Positions 19,439 to 28,194 are shown, numbered from the stretch's first letter. The stretch: DNA of 64,000 nt from Pseudomonas sp. 102515 (GCF_031085165.1 NZ_JAVHTY010000002.1:558001-622000), one strand, 5' to 3'. A program made the numbers and translations. The notes: generated by a model from the sequence alone, not told the origin.

Positions 19439-19458
19439 TACTGTAGATGCATACAGCG
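19439..19458. promoter_or_regulatory. LexA (SOS) box upstream of dinG
   Basis: TACTGTAGATGCATACAGCG contains the exact CTGT-N8-ACAG core of the gammaproteobacterial LexA operator. It lies 48 bp before the dinG start codon, where it would block the promoter. dinG is a classical SOS gene in E. coli, so the placement fits. Confidence 0.85.
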
Positions 19459-19505
19459 CTCGTCCGCCGGACGTGGCGCTGCTTTGCCATCGCCCGGAAC
19501 CAGGC

Positions 19506-21650
19506 ATGCTCAGCACTGAACTCAAGACCCAGATCCAGGGCGCCTACACGCGTTTCCTCGAAGCCAAGTCGCTCAAGCCGCGCTACGGCCAGCGGCTGAT
19601 GATCGCGGAGACCGCCAAGGGCCTGGGTGCCATCGTCCAGGACGCGGAAGGGCACCGCGAAGGTGAGCCGGCCGTGGTGGCGGTGGAAGCGGGCACGGGT
19701 ACCGGCAAGACCGTGGCCTATGCCCTGGCTGCCATCCCCGCGGCCAAGGCGGCCGGCAAGCGCCTCGTCATCGCCACGGCGACGGTGGCGCTGCAGGAGC
19801 AGATCGTGCACAAGGACCTGCCGGACATCCTGCGCAACAGCGGGCTGTCCTTCAGCTTCGCCCTGGCCAAGGGCCGCGGGCGCTACCTGTGCCTGTCCAA
19901 GCTGGACATGCTGCTGCAGGAGGGCCAGGCGCAGAACGCCACCGCCCAGCTGTTCGCCGAGGATGGCTTCAAGATCGATGTGGACGAGGCATCCAACGAA
20001 CTGTTCGGCAAGATGATCGAGCGCCTGGCCGGCAATCGCTGGGACGGCGATCGCGACAGCTGGCCGGAAGCCATCGAGGACGTCCAGTGGTCGCGCATCA
20101 CCACCGACCACAGCCAGTGCACCAATCGCCATTGTCCGAACTTCCAGCAGTGCGCCTTCTATCGAGCACGCGAAGGCATGACCAAGGTCGATGTCATCGT
20201 CACCAACCATGACCTGGTGCTGGCCGACCTGGCCCTGGGCGGCGGCGCCATCCTGCCCGATCCCCGCGACACCCTCTATGTGTTCGACGAAGGCCACCAC
20301 CTGCCGGACAAGGCCATCGGCCACTTCGCCCATTTCACCCGGCTGAGATCCACCGCCGAGTGGCTCGAGCAGATCGCCAAGAACCTCACCAAGCTCCTCG
20401 CCCAGCATCCGTTGCCCGGCGATCTCGGGCGGTTGGTGGAGCAGGTGCCGGAGCTGGCGCGGGAGATCAAGACCCAGCAGCAGTTCATGTTCACTGCCTG
20501 CGAGGCGCTGGCGGATTTCCGCGCGGGCGAGGACATGGAGGGCCGCGAGCGACCACGGCACAGATTCGTCGGCGGGGTGATCCCCGAAGACCTGCGCGAG
20601 ATGGGCATCGAGCTCAAGAAAGGCTTCGCCAAGCTCACCGACCTGTTCACCCGCCTGACCGAGATGCTCAAGCAGGCCATGGACGGCGAATCCAGCATCG
20701 GCCTGGCCAGCTACCAGGCCGAGGAGTGGTATCCGCTGTTCGGCAGTCTGCTGGCAAGGGCCCAGGGCAACTGGGAGCTGTGGACCGCCTTTACCTGCGA
20801 AGACCCGGAGGACAGCCCGCCCATGGCACGCTGGATGACCCTGGCGGAAACGGGTTCGCTGTACGACATCGAGGTCAACGCCAGTCCCATCCTGGCCGCC
20901 GAGATGCTGCGTCGCCATCTGTGGAACGTGGCCTTCGGCGCCCTGGTGACCTCGGCGACCCTGACCGCCCTGGGCACCTTCGACCGCTTCCGCATGAGAT
21001 CCGGCCTGCCGCGCTCGGCGGCCACCGCCGTGGTGCCCAGTCCGTTCCGCCACGCCGAGGCCGGGGTGCTGCGGGTGCCGGATCTCAAGGCCGATCCGCG
21101 CAACGCGGCCGAGCACACCGCGGCCATCGTCCGCGAATTGCCGGCCATGCTCGAAGGCGCCCGTGGCGCCCTGGTGCTGTTTTCCTCGCGGCGGCAGATG
21201 CAGGACGTCTTCGATGGCCTGGAGCGCGACTGGCGCAAGCGCGTGCTGATCCAGGGCAACCTGTCCAAGCAGGAGACGCTGAACAAGCACAAGAAGCGCG
21301 TCGACGACGGCGAGGCCAGCGTGCTGTTCGGCCTGGCCAGCTTCGCCGAGGGGGTCGACCTGCCCGGCGCCTATTGCGAGCACGTGGTCATCGCCAAGAT
21401 TCCCTTCGCCGTGCCCGACGATCCGGTGGAAGCGGCCCTGGCCGAGTGGATCGAGGCGCGCGGCGGCAATCCCTTCATGGAGATCGCCGTGCCCGACGCC
21501 TCGCTGCGGCTGATCCAGGCCTGCGGCCGGCTGCTGCGCACCGAGCAGGACAGCGGCACCATCTCACTGCTGGATCGCCGCCTGGTGACCCAGCGCTACG
21601 GCAAGGCCATCCTCAATGCGCTGCCGCCGTTCCGGCGGGAGATTCAATGA
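19506..21650 (+). CDS. dinG: ATP-dependent DNA helicase DinG
   Basis: XPD/Rad3-like superfamily-2 helicase of 714 residues that unwinds DNA 5' to 3' and resolves R-loops during SOS repair. Walker A GTGTGKT is at 63-69. Four iron-sulfur cluster cysteines are at 129, 205, 210 and 216 (YLCLSKL; CTNRHCPNFQQC), the spacing of E. coli DinG. The DEAH-type motif II DEGHH is at 261-265; motif VI is near the C-terminus (LIQACGRLLRTEQDSGTISLLDRR). The MLSTELK start is used; eleven codons further upstream in the same frame are not supported. A LexA box lies 48 bp upstream, predicting DNA-damage induction. Confidence 0.95.
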   Translation: MLSTELKTQIQGAYTRFLEAKSLKPRYGQRLMIAETAKGLGAIVQDAEGHREGEPAVVAVEAGTGTGKTVAYALAAIPAAKAAGKRLVIATATVALQEQIVHKDLPDILRNSGLSFSFALAKGRGRYLCLSKLDMLLQEGQAQNATAQLFAEDGFKIDVDEASNELFGKMIERLAGNRWDGDRDSWPEAIEDVQWSRITTDHSQCTNRHCPNFQQCAFYRAREGMTKVDVIVTNHDLVLADLALGGGAILPDPRDTLYVFDEGHHLPDKAIGHFAHFTRLRSTAEWLEQIAKNLTKLLAQHPLPGDLGRLVEQVPELAREIKTQQQFMFTACEALADFRAGEDMEGRERPRHRFVGGVIPEDLREMGIELKKGFAKLTDLFTRLTEMLKQAMDGESSIGLASYQAEEWYPLFGSLLARAQGNWELWTAFTCEDPEDSPPMARWMTLAETGSLYDIEVNASPILAAEMLRRHLWNVAFGALVTSATLTALGTFDRFRMRSGLPRSAATAVVPSPFRHAEAGVLRVPDLKADPRNAAEHTAAIVRELPAMLEGARGALVLFSSRRQMQDVFDGLERDWRKRVLIQGNLSKQETLNKHKKRVDDGEASVLFGLASFAEGVDLPGAYCEHVVIAKIPFAVPDDPVEAALAEWIEARGGNPFMEIAVPDASLRLIQACGRLLRTEQDSGTISLLDRRLVTQRYGKAILNALPPFRREIQ

Positions 21651-21672
21651 TTCGGCCATGGCTACGCTAATG

Positions 21673-21767
21673 CGTAGGCTGGGCTGAGACAGCCCCCTCG
21701 TCGAAGCCCAACAAACCCGGGGCCGAGGCAATGGCCGTTGGGCTTCGCTGTGCTCAACCCGACCTAC
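21673..21767. repeat. REP-like palindromic element
   Basis: GTAGGCTGGGCTGAG (21673-21687) is partnered by inverted CTCAACCCGACCTAC (21753-21767), with inner TCGAAGCCCAAC and GTTGGGCTTCG arms. Same family as the element at 15.7 kb. It lies between dinG and the esterase gene. Confidence 0.75.
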
Positions 21768-21842
21768 TACGGCCTTTGGCGGTGGCCTCATCGGCGGACC
21801 GCCTGCCACGATGCGCGACAACATCCACAGCAAGGAGACCCC

Positions 21843-22988
21843 ATGACCGTTCACGGCTACCACGACCTGAGATTCGAAACCGTCCGCGAGGCCTTCGCCG
21901 AGTTGCTCGCCGCCGGCCAGACCCGCGGCGCGGCGCTGTGTGTCCAGGTCGGTGGTGAAACCGTGCTGGATCTCTGGGGCGGGATGGCGGACAAGGACGG
22001 CCAGGCGCCCTGGCACACCGATACCCTGCTCAATCTGTTCTCCTGCACCAAGGCCTTCACCTCGGTGGCGGCGCTGCAGTTGGTGGAGGAGGGCAAGCTG
22101 GCCCTCGATGCCCCGGTCGCCGAACGCTGGCCGGAATTCGCCGTGGCCGGCAAGGCCGACGTCACCCTGCGGCAGCTGCTCAGCCATCGCTCCGGTGTTT
22201 CGGCGCTGCGCGAGCGCCTGGCGGGTGACGCCCTCTATGACTGGGATGCGATGACCGCCGCGGTCGCCACCGAGGCACCCTGGTGGGCCCCCGGTACCGC
22301 CCATGGCTATGCGCCCATCACCTTCGGCTGGCTGCTGGGCGAACTGATCCGTCGGGCGGACGGCCGCGCGCCGGGAAACGCCATCGTGGCGCGTACCGCC
22401 GAGCGCCTGGACCTGGATTTCCACATCGGCCTGCCGGCCAGCGAAGACGCGCGTGTCGCCCATATCGTGCGGGGCAAGGGCGTACTGGGCGATGCCGCGG
22501 CGCAGCGCCTGCTCAAGACCACCATGAGCGACCCCGCGGCCCTGCCGACCCTGGCCTTTGGCAATCCATCCGGGGTACTCACCAGCACCAACAAGGCCGA
22601 GTGGCGGCGTTTCCAACAGCCAGCCGCCAATGGCCACGGCCATGCGCGCAGCCTGGCGGGCTTCTATGCCGGTTTGCTGGCCGGCGACCTGCTGGAATGG
22701 GATACCTTGAGCGAGGCGTTGGTCGAGCACAGCCAGGGCGAGGATCGCACCCTGCTCACGCCGACCCGCTTCGGCTTGGGCTTCATGCTCGATCAGCCGG
22801 ACCAGGCCAATGCCACCTACGGCCTCGGCCCCCAGGCCTTCGGCCATCCGGGGGCGGGCGGCTCGACCGGCTTTGCCGATCCGGAACGCGAAGTGGCCTT
22901 CGGCTTCGTCACCAATACCCTCGGCCCCTATGTGCTGATGGATCCGCGCGCCCAGGCCCTGGCGCGCGCGGTGGGGGAGTGTCTTTGA
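21843..22988 (+). CDS. EstB-like serine esterase (beta-lactamase fold)
   Basis: A 381-residue class C beta-lactamase/penicillin-binding-like hydrolase (Pfam Beta-lactamase). Catalytic SxxK is at 67-70 (SCTK) and the catalytic Tyr is in HGYAPITFGWLLGEL (Tyr156); the C-terminal FGHPGAGGSTGFADPE segment replaces the KTG motif. No signal peptide is seen, so it is cytosolic, like EstB-type esterases rather than AmpC. The likely reaction is hydrolysis of short acyl esters; the natural substrate is unknown. The start is chosen at MTVHGYHDLRFE with an AAGGAGA site upstream. Confidence 0.85.
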   Translation: MTVHGYHDLRFETVREAFAELLAAGQTRGAALCVQVGGETVLDLWGGMADKDGQAPWHTDTLLNLFSCTKAFTSVAALQLVEEGKLALDAPVAERWPEFAVAGKADVTLRQLLSHRSGVSALRERLAGDALYDWDAMTAAVATEAPWWAPGTAHGYAPITFGWLLGELIRRADGRAPGNAIVARTAERLDLDFHIGLPASEDARVAHIVRGKGVLGDAAAQRLLKTTMSDPAALPTLAFGNPSGVLTSTNKAEWRRFQQPAANGHGHARSLAGFYAGLLAGDLLEWDTLSEALVEHSQGEDRTLLTPTRFGLGFMLDQPDQANATYGLGPQAFGHPGAGGSTGFADPEREVAFGFVTNTLGPYVLMDPRAQALARAVGECL

Positions 22989-22997
22989 GTCCGTCGG

Positions 22998-23591
22998 CTA
23001 GCGGGCGATGGCCGCTTCGATGTCCTTGAATTCGATCACCCGGACATAGGGCGCGATCTCGCCGCTGATGGAGAAGTGGGCGCCGATCACTGTGACCTCG
23101 ACACCTTCGTTTTCCACCAGGTACTGGACGACCTCATGGAAATCGCCGTCGCCCGCCACCAGGTAGAGCTTCTTCCAGCCGCGCTTGGCATGGGAGCGCA
23201 TCAGGTTGAAGGCCAGGCCGACATCGACGCCTTTCTGGCTCTTGGTGGTGTACTGCTCGCCGGTCACCGGATGCAGGATCGGCCCGCCACCCACGGACGC
23301 AGGCCATTCGTGAGCCTTGGTTTGCAGCCAGTAGAGCTTGACCCGCAGACCGGCCCCCTTGGGGGGGGCCGAGCTCAGGAACTTGTTGAAGCCGGTCTGG
23401 GCGATGGTGGGTGGGTCGCTGTCGCAATTGAAGTAGTAGGCGTCACCTATGGGTTCGCCCGCATCCTGCTCGATGAAGAGCCGCAGCTTGAGATAGTCGA
23501 ATTTCGCACCATAGACCGAACCATTCCAGGCGCTCAGGGCATAGGCACCGTCGACAAACCAAGCGACGCCCGTTCGAGTTGTAGTTGCCAT
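22998..23591 (-). CDS. NYN-domain (LabA-like PIN-fold) nuclease
   Basis: A 197-residue protein of the NYN/LabA-DUF88 family, predicted metal-dependent RNases of PIN-like fold. Acidic residues expected at the metal site are present: Asp14 (WFVDGAY), Asp123 (KGVDVGLAFNLM), Asp148 and Asp150 (VAGDGDFHEVVQYL). It fills the whole protein, with no extra domain. It is monocistronic and convergent with the esterase gene, 9 bp apart. The cellular RNA target is unknown. Confidence 0.85.
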   Translation of the reverse strand: MATTTRTGVAWFVDGAYALSAWNGSVYGAKFDYLKLRLFIEQDAGEPIGDAYYFNCDSDPPTIAQTGFNKFLSSAPPKGAGLRVKLYWLQTKAHEWPASVGGGPILHPVTGEQYTTKSQKGVDVGLAFNLMRSHAKRGWKKLYLVAGDGDFHEVVQYLVENEGVEVTVIGAHFSISGEIAPYVRVIEFKDIEAAIAR

Positions 23592-23804
23592 CGTATTGCT
23601 GGGACCAGGTTTTTTACCGTTGATGGGCGCACACCCGCACGCGGGATACGCGGCGCCTATTGTGGGCTTAATTCCTGGCTTGCGCCTCAGGTAACGCGAG
23701 GGGATTCAAAACGCCGCGATCTAGAGCATCCGCCAGGGCGCAAAAGTGGTTCTGGACTGCGAAAGAGGGCCGGTGAATCGACCCTTGCCGCTGGAGGCCG
23801 CAGG

Positions 23805-24224
23805 TCACGTCGCCGTGGCTTCACGCCCGTCATTGGCGTGGGCGGCATCGATGATCAGTGCGCTCTGCAGCAGGCGAATGCGCGGCGCCACATGGTAGGC
23901 GCCATCGTCGTCATGCCGCAGGTAGAGGCGCTCGCAGCCCAGACACCGCCATACCGTGCTCTGGTTGTAGGGGTAGAAGCGAGGCGCGATGGGTGCGTCA
24001 GCTGACCAGTAGTGAGTACCCGCCGGGTGGTACTCCGCGATGATGGCGTCCTCGGGCGCATGACGTGCCAGGGTGCCGATCTGCGCGAAATCCGTTTCGC
24101 GGTAGCCCACCGGCCAGGCCGCCCATCCCGACAGGTCCCGCTGCAGACAGCGACAGTCCCGGGTAATGGCTGCGGCCCTGGCGGCCAGGCGCTCCAGGGT
24201 CGCGACATCGATGAGTCCCTCCAC
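23805..24224 (-). CDS. Hypothetical Cys-containing protein, GTG start
   Basis: A 139-residue protein I do not recognise. It carries a pair of cysteine motifs, DCRCLQRD at about residue 23 and WRCLGCERLYLRHDDDGAYHV at about 92, that could bind zinc, and aromatic HPAGTHYWSADAPIAPRFYPYNQ between them. Support for a real gene: the GTG start sits 7 bp after a perfect AGGAGG site. The overlapping alternative frames lack ribosome sites. Transcription is away from the OmpA-like gene. An immunity-like or regulatory role is speculation. Confidence 0.6.
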   Translation of the reverse strand: MEGLIDVATLERLAARAAAITRDCRCLQRDLSGWAAWPVGYRETDFAQIGTLARHAPEDAIIAEYHPAGTHYWSADAPIAPRFYPYNQSTVWRCLGCERLYLRHDDDGAYHVAPRIRLLQSALIIDAAHANDGREATAT

Positions 24225-24552
24225 AATCTAGCCTCCTGGCGGGTAGCCATGCCTTGAAACCAACCTTCGCTCGCCACTGAGCCATCGGCATCGCCCTGGC
24301 AGGGTTGCGCCGGCTACAGGCTAGGCCCGCGTACCCCTGGCGCGACACGATGGTTCGTCTGGATTTGCCTTCGTTCGCGGCCAGGGGCACTGCCACTGGT
24401 CGGCACAGGCGCAAAATTCGTGACTCCACCGCTTTGCCACGCGTAGGTTTGCGGCCACAATCTCGAAACTACTTTAAGTTCACTCGTGTCGCCGGCTCTG
24501 GCCGGGGCGCTGGATTCACTCTGTCCTCCGGCTCGCCGATGGGAAACTTTGC
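24225..24552. other. 328-bp intergenic region
   Basis: Between the divergent hypothetical gene and the second OmpA lipoprotein. It presumably holds both promoters. The stretch ACTACTTTAAGTTCACTCG near 24470 is its most AT-rich part. I see no confident -35/-10 pair, RNA gene or repeat. Confidence 0.4.
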
Positions 24553-25398
24553 ATGAAGCTGATCAAATCCACCACCCTCATTCTCTGCATGGGCGTTTCC
24601 GCCTGCAGTTCCTTCCAGGGCCATGGCGACCAGGCCGCCGCGCCTGCCAAGCCGGGCAACGCCCAGGCCAGCACCGCCGCCAGCGGCAGCCACTGGTGGT
24701 GGCCGTTCGGCGCTAGCGACAAGGCTGCCGAGCCGGCCAAGCCGGTGGCCAGGGCGGCCGAGCCCAAGGCCGACGCCAAGGTCGCGGCGAAGGCGCCCGC
24801 CGCCAAGTCCGAACAGGCCGCTGCGGCAGGCGAGAAGGGCGGTCACTGGTGGTGGCCCTTCGGCAGCGAAGACGTGAAGCCCGTCGCCAAGGCGGAAGCG
24901 CTCAAGCCGGTACCGGTCAAGGTCAGCAAGGCCTGGCTTGACGAGCACGAGCAGAAGCTGCGCGTCGCCGTGGCCGGCAGCAACGTCAAGGTCGAGCGCC
25001 GCGACGACGCCCTGGTGCTGGTGACGCCGGTGGACAGCTCCTTCAACCCGGATCGCGCCGAGATGCTGCTGCCGGTGATGCTTGGCCCGCTGTCCCGCTC
25101 GGCCAAGTCGGTGAGCGTGGATGAAGACAGCGCGGTCATCGTGCTCGGCTTCAGCGACAGCACCGGCGCCGCCGCGCTCAACGACAAGATCAGCCTGCAG
25201 CGCGCCCAGGCCGTGGCGGCGATCTTCCGTCTCAGCGGCTACAGCGGCAATCGCCTGATCGTGCGTGGTCTGGCGGCGGCTCATCCGCGTGCCGACAACA
25301 CCACCGCCGCCGGCCGCGCCGCCAATCGCCGCGTCGAGGTGCTGATCCAGCCGCGCGCGACCGTGCTAGCCAGTCTGCAGGCGCTGGCCACCCGCTAG
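24553..25398 (+). CDS. OmpA-family lipoprotein with duplicated HWWWPFG motif
   Basis: A 281-residue lipoprotein: signal peptide with lipobox VSAC (Cys18), a long low-complexity Ala/Lys/Pro region (residues 25-115), then a divergent OmpA-like peptidoglycan-binding domain (VSVDEDSAVIVLGFSDSTGAAALNDKISLQRAQAV...AAGRAANRRVEVLIQ). The low-complexity part carries two exact HWWWPFG heptapeptides at residues 47-53 and 98-104, about 50 residues apart. A start-proximal GGGAAACT is the only ribosome-site candidate. The repeated Trp motif is unusual and may insert into membrane or contact a partner. Confidence 0.85.
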   Translation: MKLIKSTTLILCMGVSACSSFQGHGDQAAAPAKPGNAQASTAASGSHWWWPFGASDKAAEPAKPVARAAEPKADAKVAAKAPAAKSEQAAAAGEKGGHWWWPFGSEDVKPVAKAEALKPVPVKVSKAWLDEHEQKLRVAVAGSNVKVERRDDALVLVTPVDSSFNPDRAEMLLPVMLGPLSRSAKSVSVDEDSAVIVLGFSDSTGAAALNDKISLQRAQAVAAIFRLSGYSGNRLIVRGLAAAHPRADNTTAAGRAANRRVEVLIQPRATVLASLQALATR

Positions 25399-25447
25399 GT
25401 TGGCAAGGCTTGTCCTGAAGCAGGCGAGCGGGGCGGGACTTGGTTAA

Positions 25448-25469
25448 GCTAGGTCGATACCGACCTAGC
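25448..25469. promoter_or_regulatory. Hairpin abutting the pdxH ribosome-binding site
   Basis: Perfect 9-bp stem GCTAGGTCG / CGACCTAGC with loop ATAC, ending one base before AGGAGA of pdxH. No T-run, so a simple terminator is unlikely; mRNA protection, a regulator site or translation control is possible. Confidence 0.5.
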
Positions 25470-25480
25470 AGGAGACCTCC

Positions 25481-26128
25481 ATGTCACCGTCCCTCGCCGA
25501 TATGCGTCGCGACTACACCCGCGACGGCCTGACCGAAGCCCAGGCACCCGCGGATCCCTATGCCCTGTTCGGGCAGTGGTTCGAAGAGGCGGTGCGCACC
25601 GAGCAGCCGCCCGTCGAAGCCAACGCCTGCTGGCTGGCCACCGTCGATGACGAGGGGCAGCCCCATTGCCGCGTGCTGCTCCTAAAGGGCGTCGATGCCC
25701 AGGGCTTCGTCTTCTATACCAATTACGACAGCGCCAAGGGCCGGCAGATGGCTACGCAGCCGCGTGCGGCCATGACCTTCTTCTGGCCGGCGCTGGAGCG
25801 CCAGGTGCGGATCGAGGGGGTGGTGGAACAGGTGTCCGCCGAGGAGTCCGATGCCTACTACCGGGTTCGCCCGCTGGGCAGTCGCCTGGGTGCCTGGGCC
25901 TCGCCGCAGAGCCAGACGATTGCCGGTCGGCACGAGCTGGAGCAGCGTCTGGCTGAGGTGCAGCAGCGTTTCGCCGACGGTGACCCCAGCCGGCCGCCGT
26001 TCTGGGGGGGCTATCGCCTCAAGCCGCAGCGCATCGAATTCTGGCAGGGGCGCTCCAGTCGCCTGCACGACCGGTTGGATTACCAGCGCGTCGACGGCGG
26101 GTGGCAGCGCCAGCGCCTGGCCCCTTAA
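25481..26128 (+). CDS. pdxH: Pyridoxamine 5'-phosphate oxidase
   Basis: FMN-dependent enzyme of 215 residues (the family's standard length) that oxidises pyridoxamine/pyridoxine 5'-phosphate to PLP. Signatures: N-terminal [33 protein letters not shown]-binding [28 protein letters not shown], and C-terminal [27 protein letters not shown] with the substrate-binding RLH. An AGGAGA site precedes the ATG and lies immediately 3' of a 9-bp hairpin (25448-25469). It is preceded by the OmpA lipoprotein gene on the same strand. Confidence 0.95.
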   Translation: MSPSLADMRRDYTRDGLTEAQAPADPYALFGQWFEEAVRTEQPPVEANACWLATVDDEGQPHCRVLLLKGVDAQGFVFYTNYDSAKGRQMATQPRAAMTFFWPALERQVRIEGVVEQVSAEESDAYYRVRPLGSRLGAWASPQSQTIAGRHELEQRLAEVQQRFADGDPSRPPFWGGYRLKPQRIEFWQGRSSRLHDRLDYQRVDGGWQRQRLAP

Positions 26129-26260
26129 GGCGTTCGCAAGGTACCCTCGCTACAGTCGCGGGAAACCTCCCCGGATGCCCTGGGTCAAGGATAATAGCGA
26201 TCTGCGCCCGTACCCTTGCCGGTGCGGCCAATGTCTTTCAACTGCCCTTGGAGTTGCCCC

Positions 26261-26725
26261 ATGAACAGAGTCCTTCAGCTCGCCGCCTCCCTGACCGCCG
26301 TCGCCCTGCTGGCCGGCTGCGCCTCCGATCAGTCCGGCGACGTCTATTCGCGTGACGAGGCCCGGCAGGTGCAGACGGTCCGTACCGGTACCATCACCGC
26401 CCTGCGTCCGGTCACCATCGAGGGCACCAAGTCGCCCGTTGGCGCCGGTGCCGGTGCCGTGGTCGGTGGCATCGGCGGCAGTGCCATTGGCGGCGGTCGT
26501 GGCAGCTTCGTCACCGCCATCATCGGTGCGGTGGCCGGCGGCCTGCTGGGTGCGGCCACCGAAGAAGGCTTCACCAAGGCCAGCGGCGTCGAGATCACCG
26601 TGAAGGAAGACGATGGTGGCTCCCGCGCCTATGTCCAGGCGGTCAACAAGGGTGAGATCTTCCGCGTCGGCGAGCGGGTGCGCATCCTGACCGTCAACGG
26701 CACCAGCCGCGTCGCGCCCAACTGA
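26261..26725 (+). CDS. SlyB-like glycine-zipper outer-membrane lipoprotein
   Basis: A 154-residue lipoprotein with lipobox LLAGC (Cys20). It has the 17-kDa surface-antigen/SlyB glycine zipper (GAGAGAVVGGIGGSAIGGGRG...IIGAVAGGLLGAATEEG), then a beta-rich C-terminal domain (EITVKEDDGGSRAYVQAVNKGEIFRVGERVRIL). SlyB-type proteins stabilise the outer membrane under stress. The ATG at 26261 is used; fifteen codons upstream in the same frame have no site. A hairpin terminator follows at 26732. Confidence 0.88.
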   Translation: MNRVLQLAASLTAVALLAGCASDQSGDVYSRDEARQVQTVRTGTITALRPVTIEGTKSPVGAGAGAVVGGIGGSAIGGGRGSFVTAIIGAVAGGLLGAATEEGFTKASGVEITVKEDDGGSRAYVQAVNKGEIFRVGERVRILTVNGTSRVAPN

Positions 26726-26731
26726 TCTCCC

Positions 26732-26753
26732 GGACGTACCTCAAGGTACGTCC
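26732..26753 (+). terminator. Hairpin after slyB-like gene
   Basis: GGACGTACCT / AGGTACGTCC inverted repeat followed by TTGCCCTT; imperfect T-run. Confidence 0.6.
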
Positions 26754-26829
26754 TTGCCCTTCCAGAGCGGGTGTCCGAATCGCTAGACTGCGAATCGGAT
26801 GCCCGTTTGCGTTTTCGCCCGTAAATAGT

Positions 26830-26845
26830 TGTCGCCTGGGCGCAA
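26830..26845 (+). promoter_or_regulatory. ArgR binding half-site upstream of aruC
   Basis: TGTCGC-N8-AA, an exact match to the P. aeruginosa ArgR consensus half-site, ends 21 bp before a -10 hexamer TACAAT (26867-26872). The expected -35 position has no good match, as in activator-dependent promoters. ArgR is the known activator of the aru operon in P. aeruginosa. The second tandem half-site is degenerate. Confidence 0.6.
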
Positions 26846-26866
26846 TGCTGCGCCTGGAGGTCGTCC

Positions 26867-26872
26867 TACAAT
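26867..26872 (+). promoter_or_regulatory. -10 box of the aru operon promoter
   Basis: TACAAT, 40 bp before the aruC start. Placed directly downstream of the ArgR half-site. Confidence 0.5.
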
Positions 26873-26911
26873 CCCCCTCAGTCACCGCCGTGATCGGCAG
26901 GAGAAATCCCG

Positions 26912-28132
26912 ATGTCCGCTTCTCAACCCAATGTGCAACGCGCCGCCTTCGATGAGGTGATGGTCCCGACCTACGCCCCCGCCGCGTTCATTCCGGTACG
27001 AGGAGAGGGTTCCCGCGTCTGGGACCAGGCCGATCGCGAATACGTCGACTTCGCCGGCGGCATCGCCGTCAGCGCCCTGGGCCACGGCCATCCCGCGCTG
27101 ATGAACGCCCTGACCGAGCAGGCCGGCAAGCTCTGGCACGTGTCCAACATCTACACCAACGAGCCCGCCCTGCGCCTGGCGCGCAAGCTGGTGGACCACA
27201 CCTTCGCCGACCGGGTGTTCTTCGCCAACTCCGGCGCCGAAGCCAACGAGGCGGCCTGCAAGCTGGCCCGTCGCTATGGTCATGACGTCAGCGGCGGCAG
27301 CCGCTACGAGATCGTCGCCGCCACCAACAGCTTCCACGGCCGGACCCTGTTCACCGTCAGCGTCGGGGGTCAGCCCAAGTATTCCGATGGCTTCGGTCCC
27401 AAGATCGAAGGCATCCGCCACGTGCCCTACAACGACCTGGCCGCTCTCGAAGCCGTGGTCTCGGACAAGACCTGCGCGGTCATCCTCGAACCCATCCAGG
27501 GCGAGGGCGGCGTACTGCCGGCCGACCAGGCCTACCTGGAAGGCGCGCGTCGCCTGTGCGACACCCATGGCGCCCTGCTGATCTTCGACGAGGTGCAGAG
27601 CGGGGTCGGCCGGAGCGGTCATCTCTACGCCTACCAGCACTATGGCGTGGTGCCGGACATCCTCACCACCGCCAAGAGCATCGGCGGCGGTTTTCCGCTG
27701 GCAGCCATGCTGACCACCGAGCAGGTCGCCCAGCATTTCAGTGCCGGCGTGCACGGCAGCACCTATGGCGGCAATCCGTTGGGTTGCGCCGTGGGCGCCG
27801 CGCTGCTGGACATCGTCGCCACCCCGGAAACCCTGGCCGGTGTCGCCGCGCGCCATCAGCGCTTTGTCGCCGGTCTGGAGCAGCTCAATGCCCGCTATGG
27901 CCTGTTCGAGCAGATCCGCGGCCTGGGCCTGCTGATCGGCGCCGTGCTCAACGACAGCTGGAAGGGGCGCGCCAAGGACATCGTCACCGCCGCCAACGAA
28001 GAGGGCCTGATGATCCTGCAGGCCGGTCCCGACGTGCTGCGCCTGGCGCCGAGCCTGATCATCTCCGACACCGATATCGACGAAGGCCTGGCCCGCCTGG
28101 ATCGCGCCCTGGCGCGACTCACTCAAGGCTAA
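26912..28132 (+). CDS. aruC: Succinylornithine / acetylornithine aminotransferase
   Basis: PLP-dependent class-III aminotransferase, 406 residues, catalysing step 3 of the AST arginine catabolic pathway (N-succinylornithine to succinylglutamate semialdehyde); it often also serves as ArgD in biosynthesis. Signatures: [21 protein letters not shown], the class-III motif [39 protein letters not shown] with the PLP Lys at about 255, and [13 protein letters not shown]. First gene of the aru operon, downstream of an ArgR site; it starts 8 bp after AGGAGA. Confidence 0.95.
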   Translation: MSASQPNVQRAAFDEVMVPTYAPAAFIPVRGEGSRVWDQADREYVDFAGGIAVSALGHGHPALMNALTEQAGKLWHVSNIYTNEPALRLARKLVDHTFADRVFFANSGAEANEAACKLARRYGHDVSGGSRYEIVAATNSFHGRTLFTVSVGGQPKYSDGFGPKIEGIRHVPYNDLAALEAVVSDKTCAVILEPIQGEGGVLPADQAYLEGARRLCDTHGALLIFDEVQSGVGRSGHLYAYQHYGVVPDILTTAKSIGGGFPLAAMLTTEQVAQHFSAGVHGSTYGGNPLGCAVGAALLDIVATPETLAGVAARHQRFVAGLEQLNARYGLFEQIRGLGLLIGAVLNDSWKGRAKDIVTAANEEGLMILQAGPDVLRLAPSLIISDTDIDEGLARLDRALARLTQG

Positions 28133-28194
28133 TCTCCGGACGCGGGACGCGTACCGCTGGCATCCAGGGATGGATCCGTACACAAGGAGTTCTC

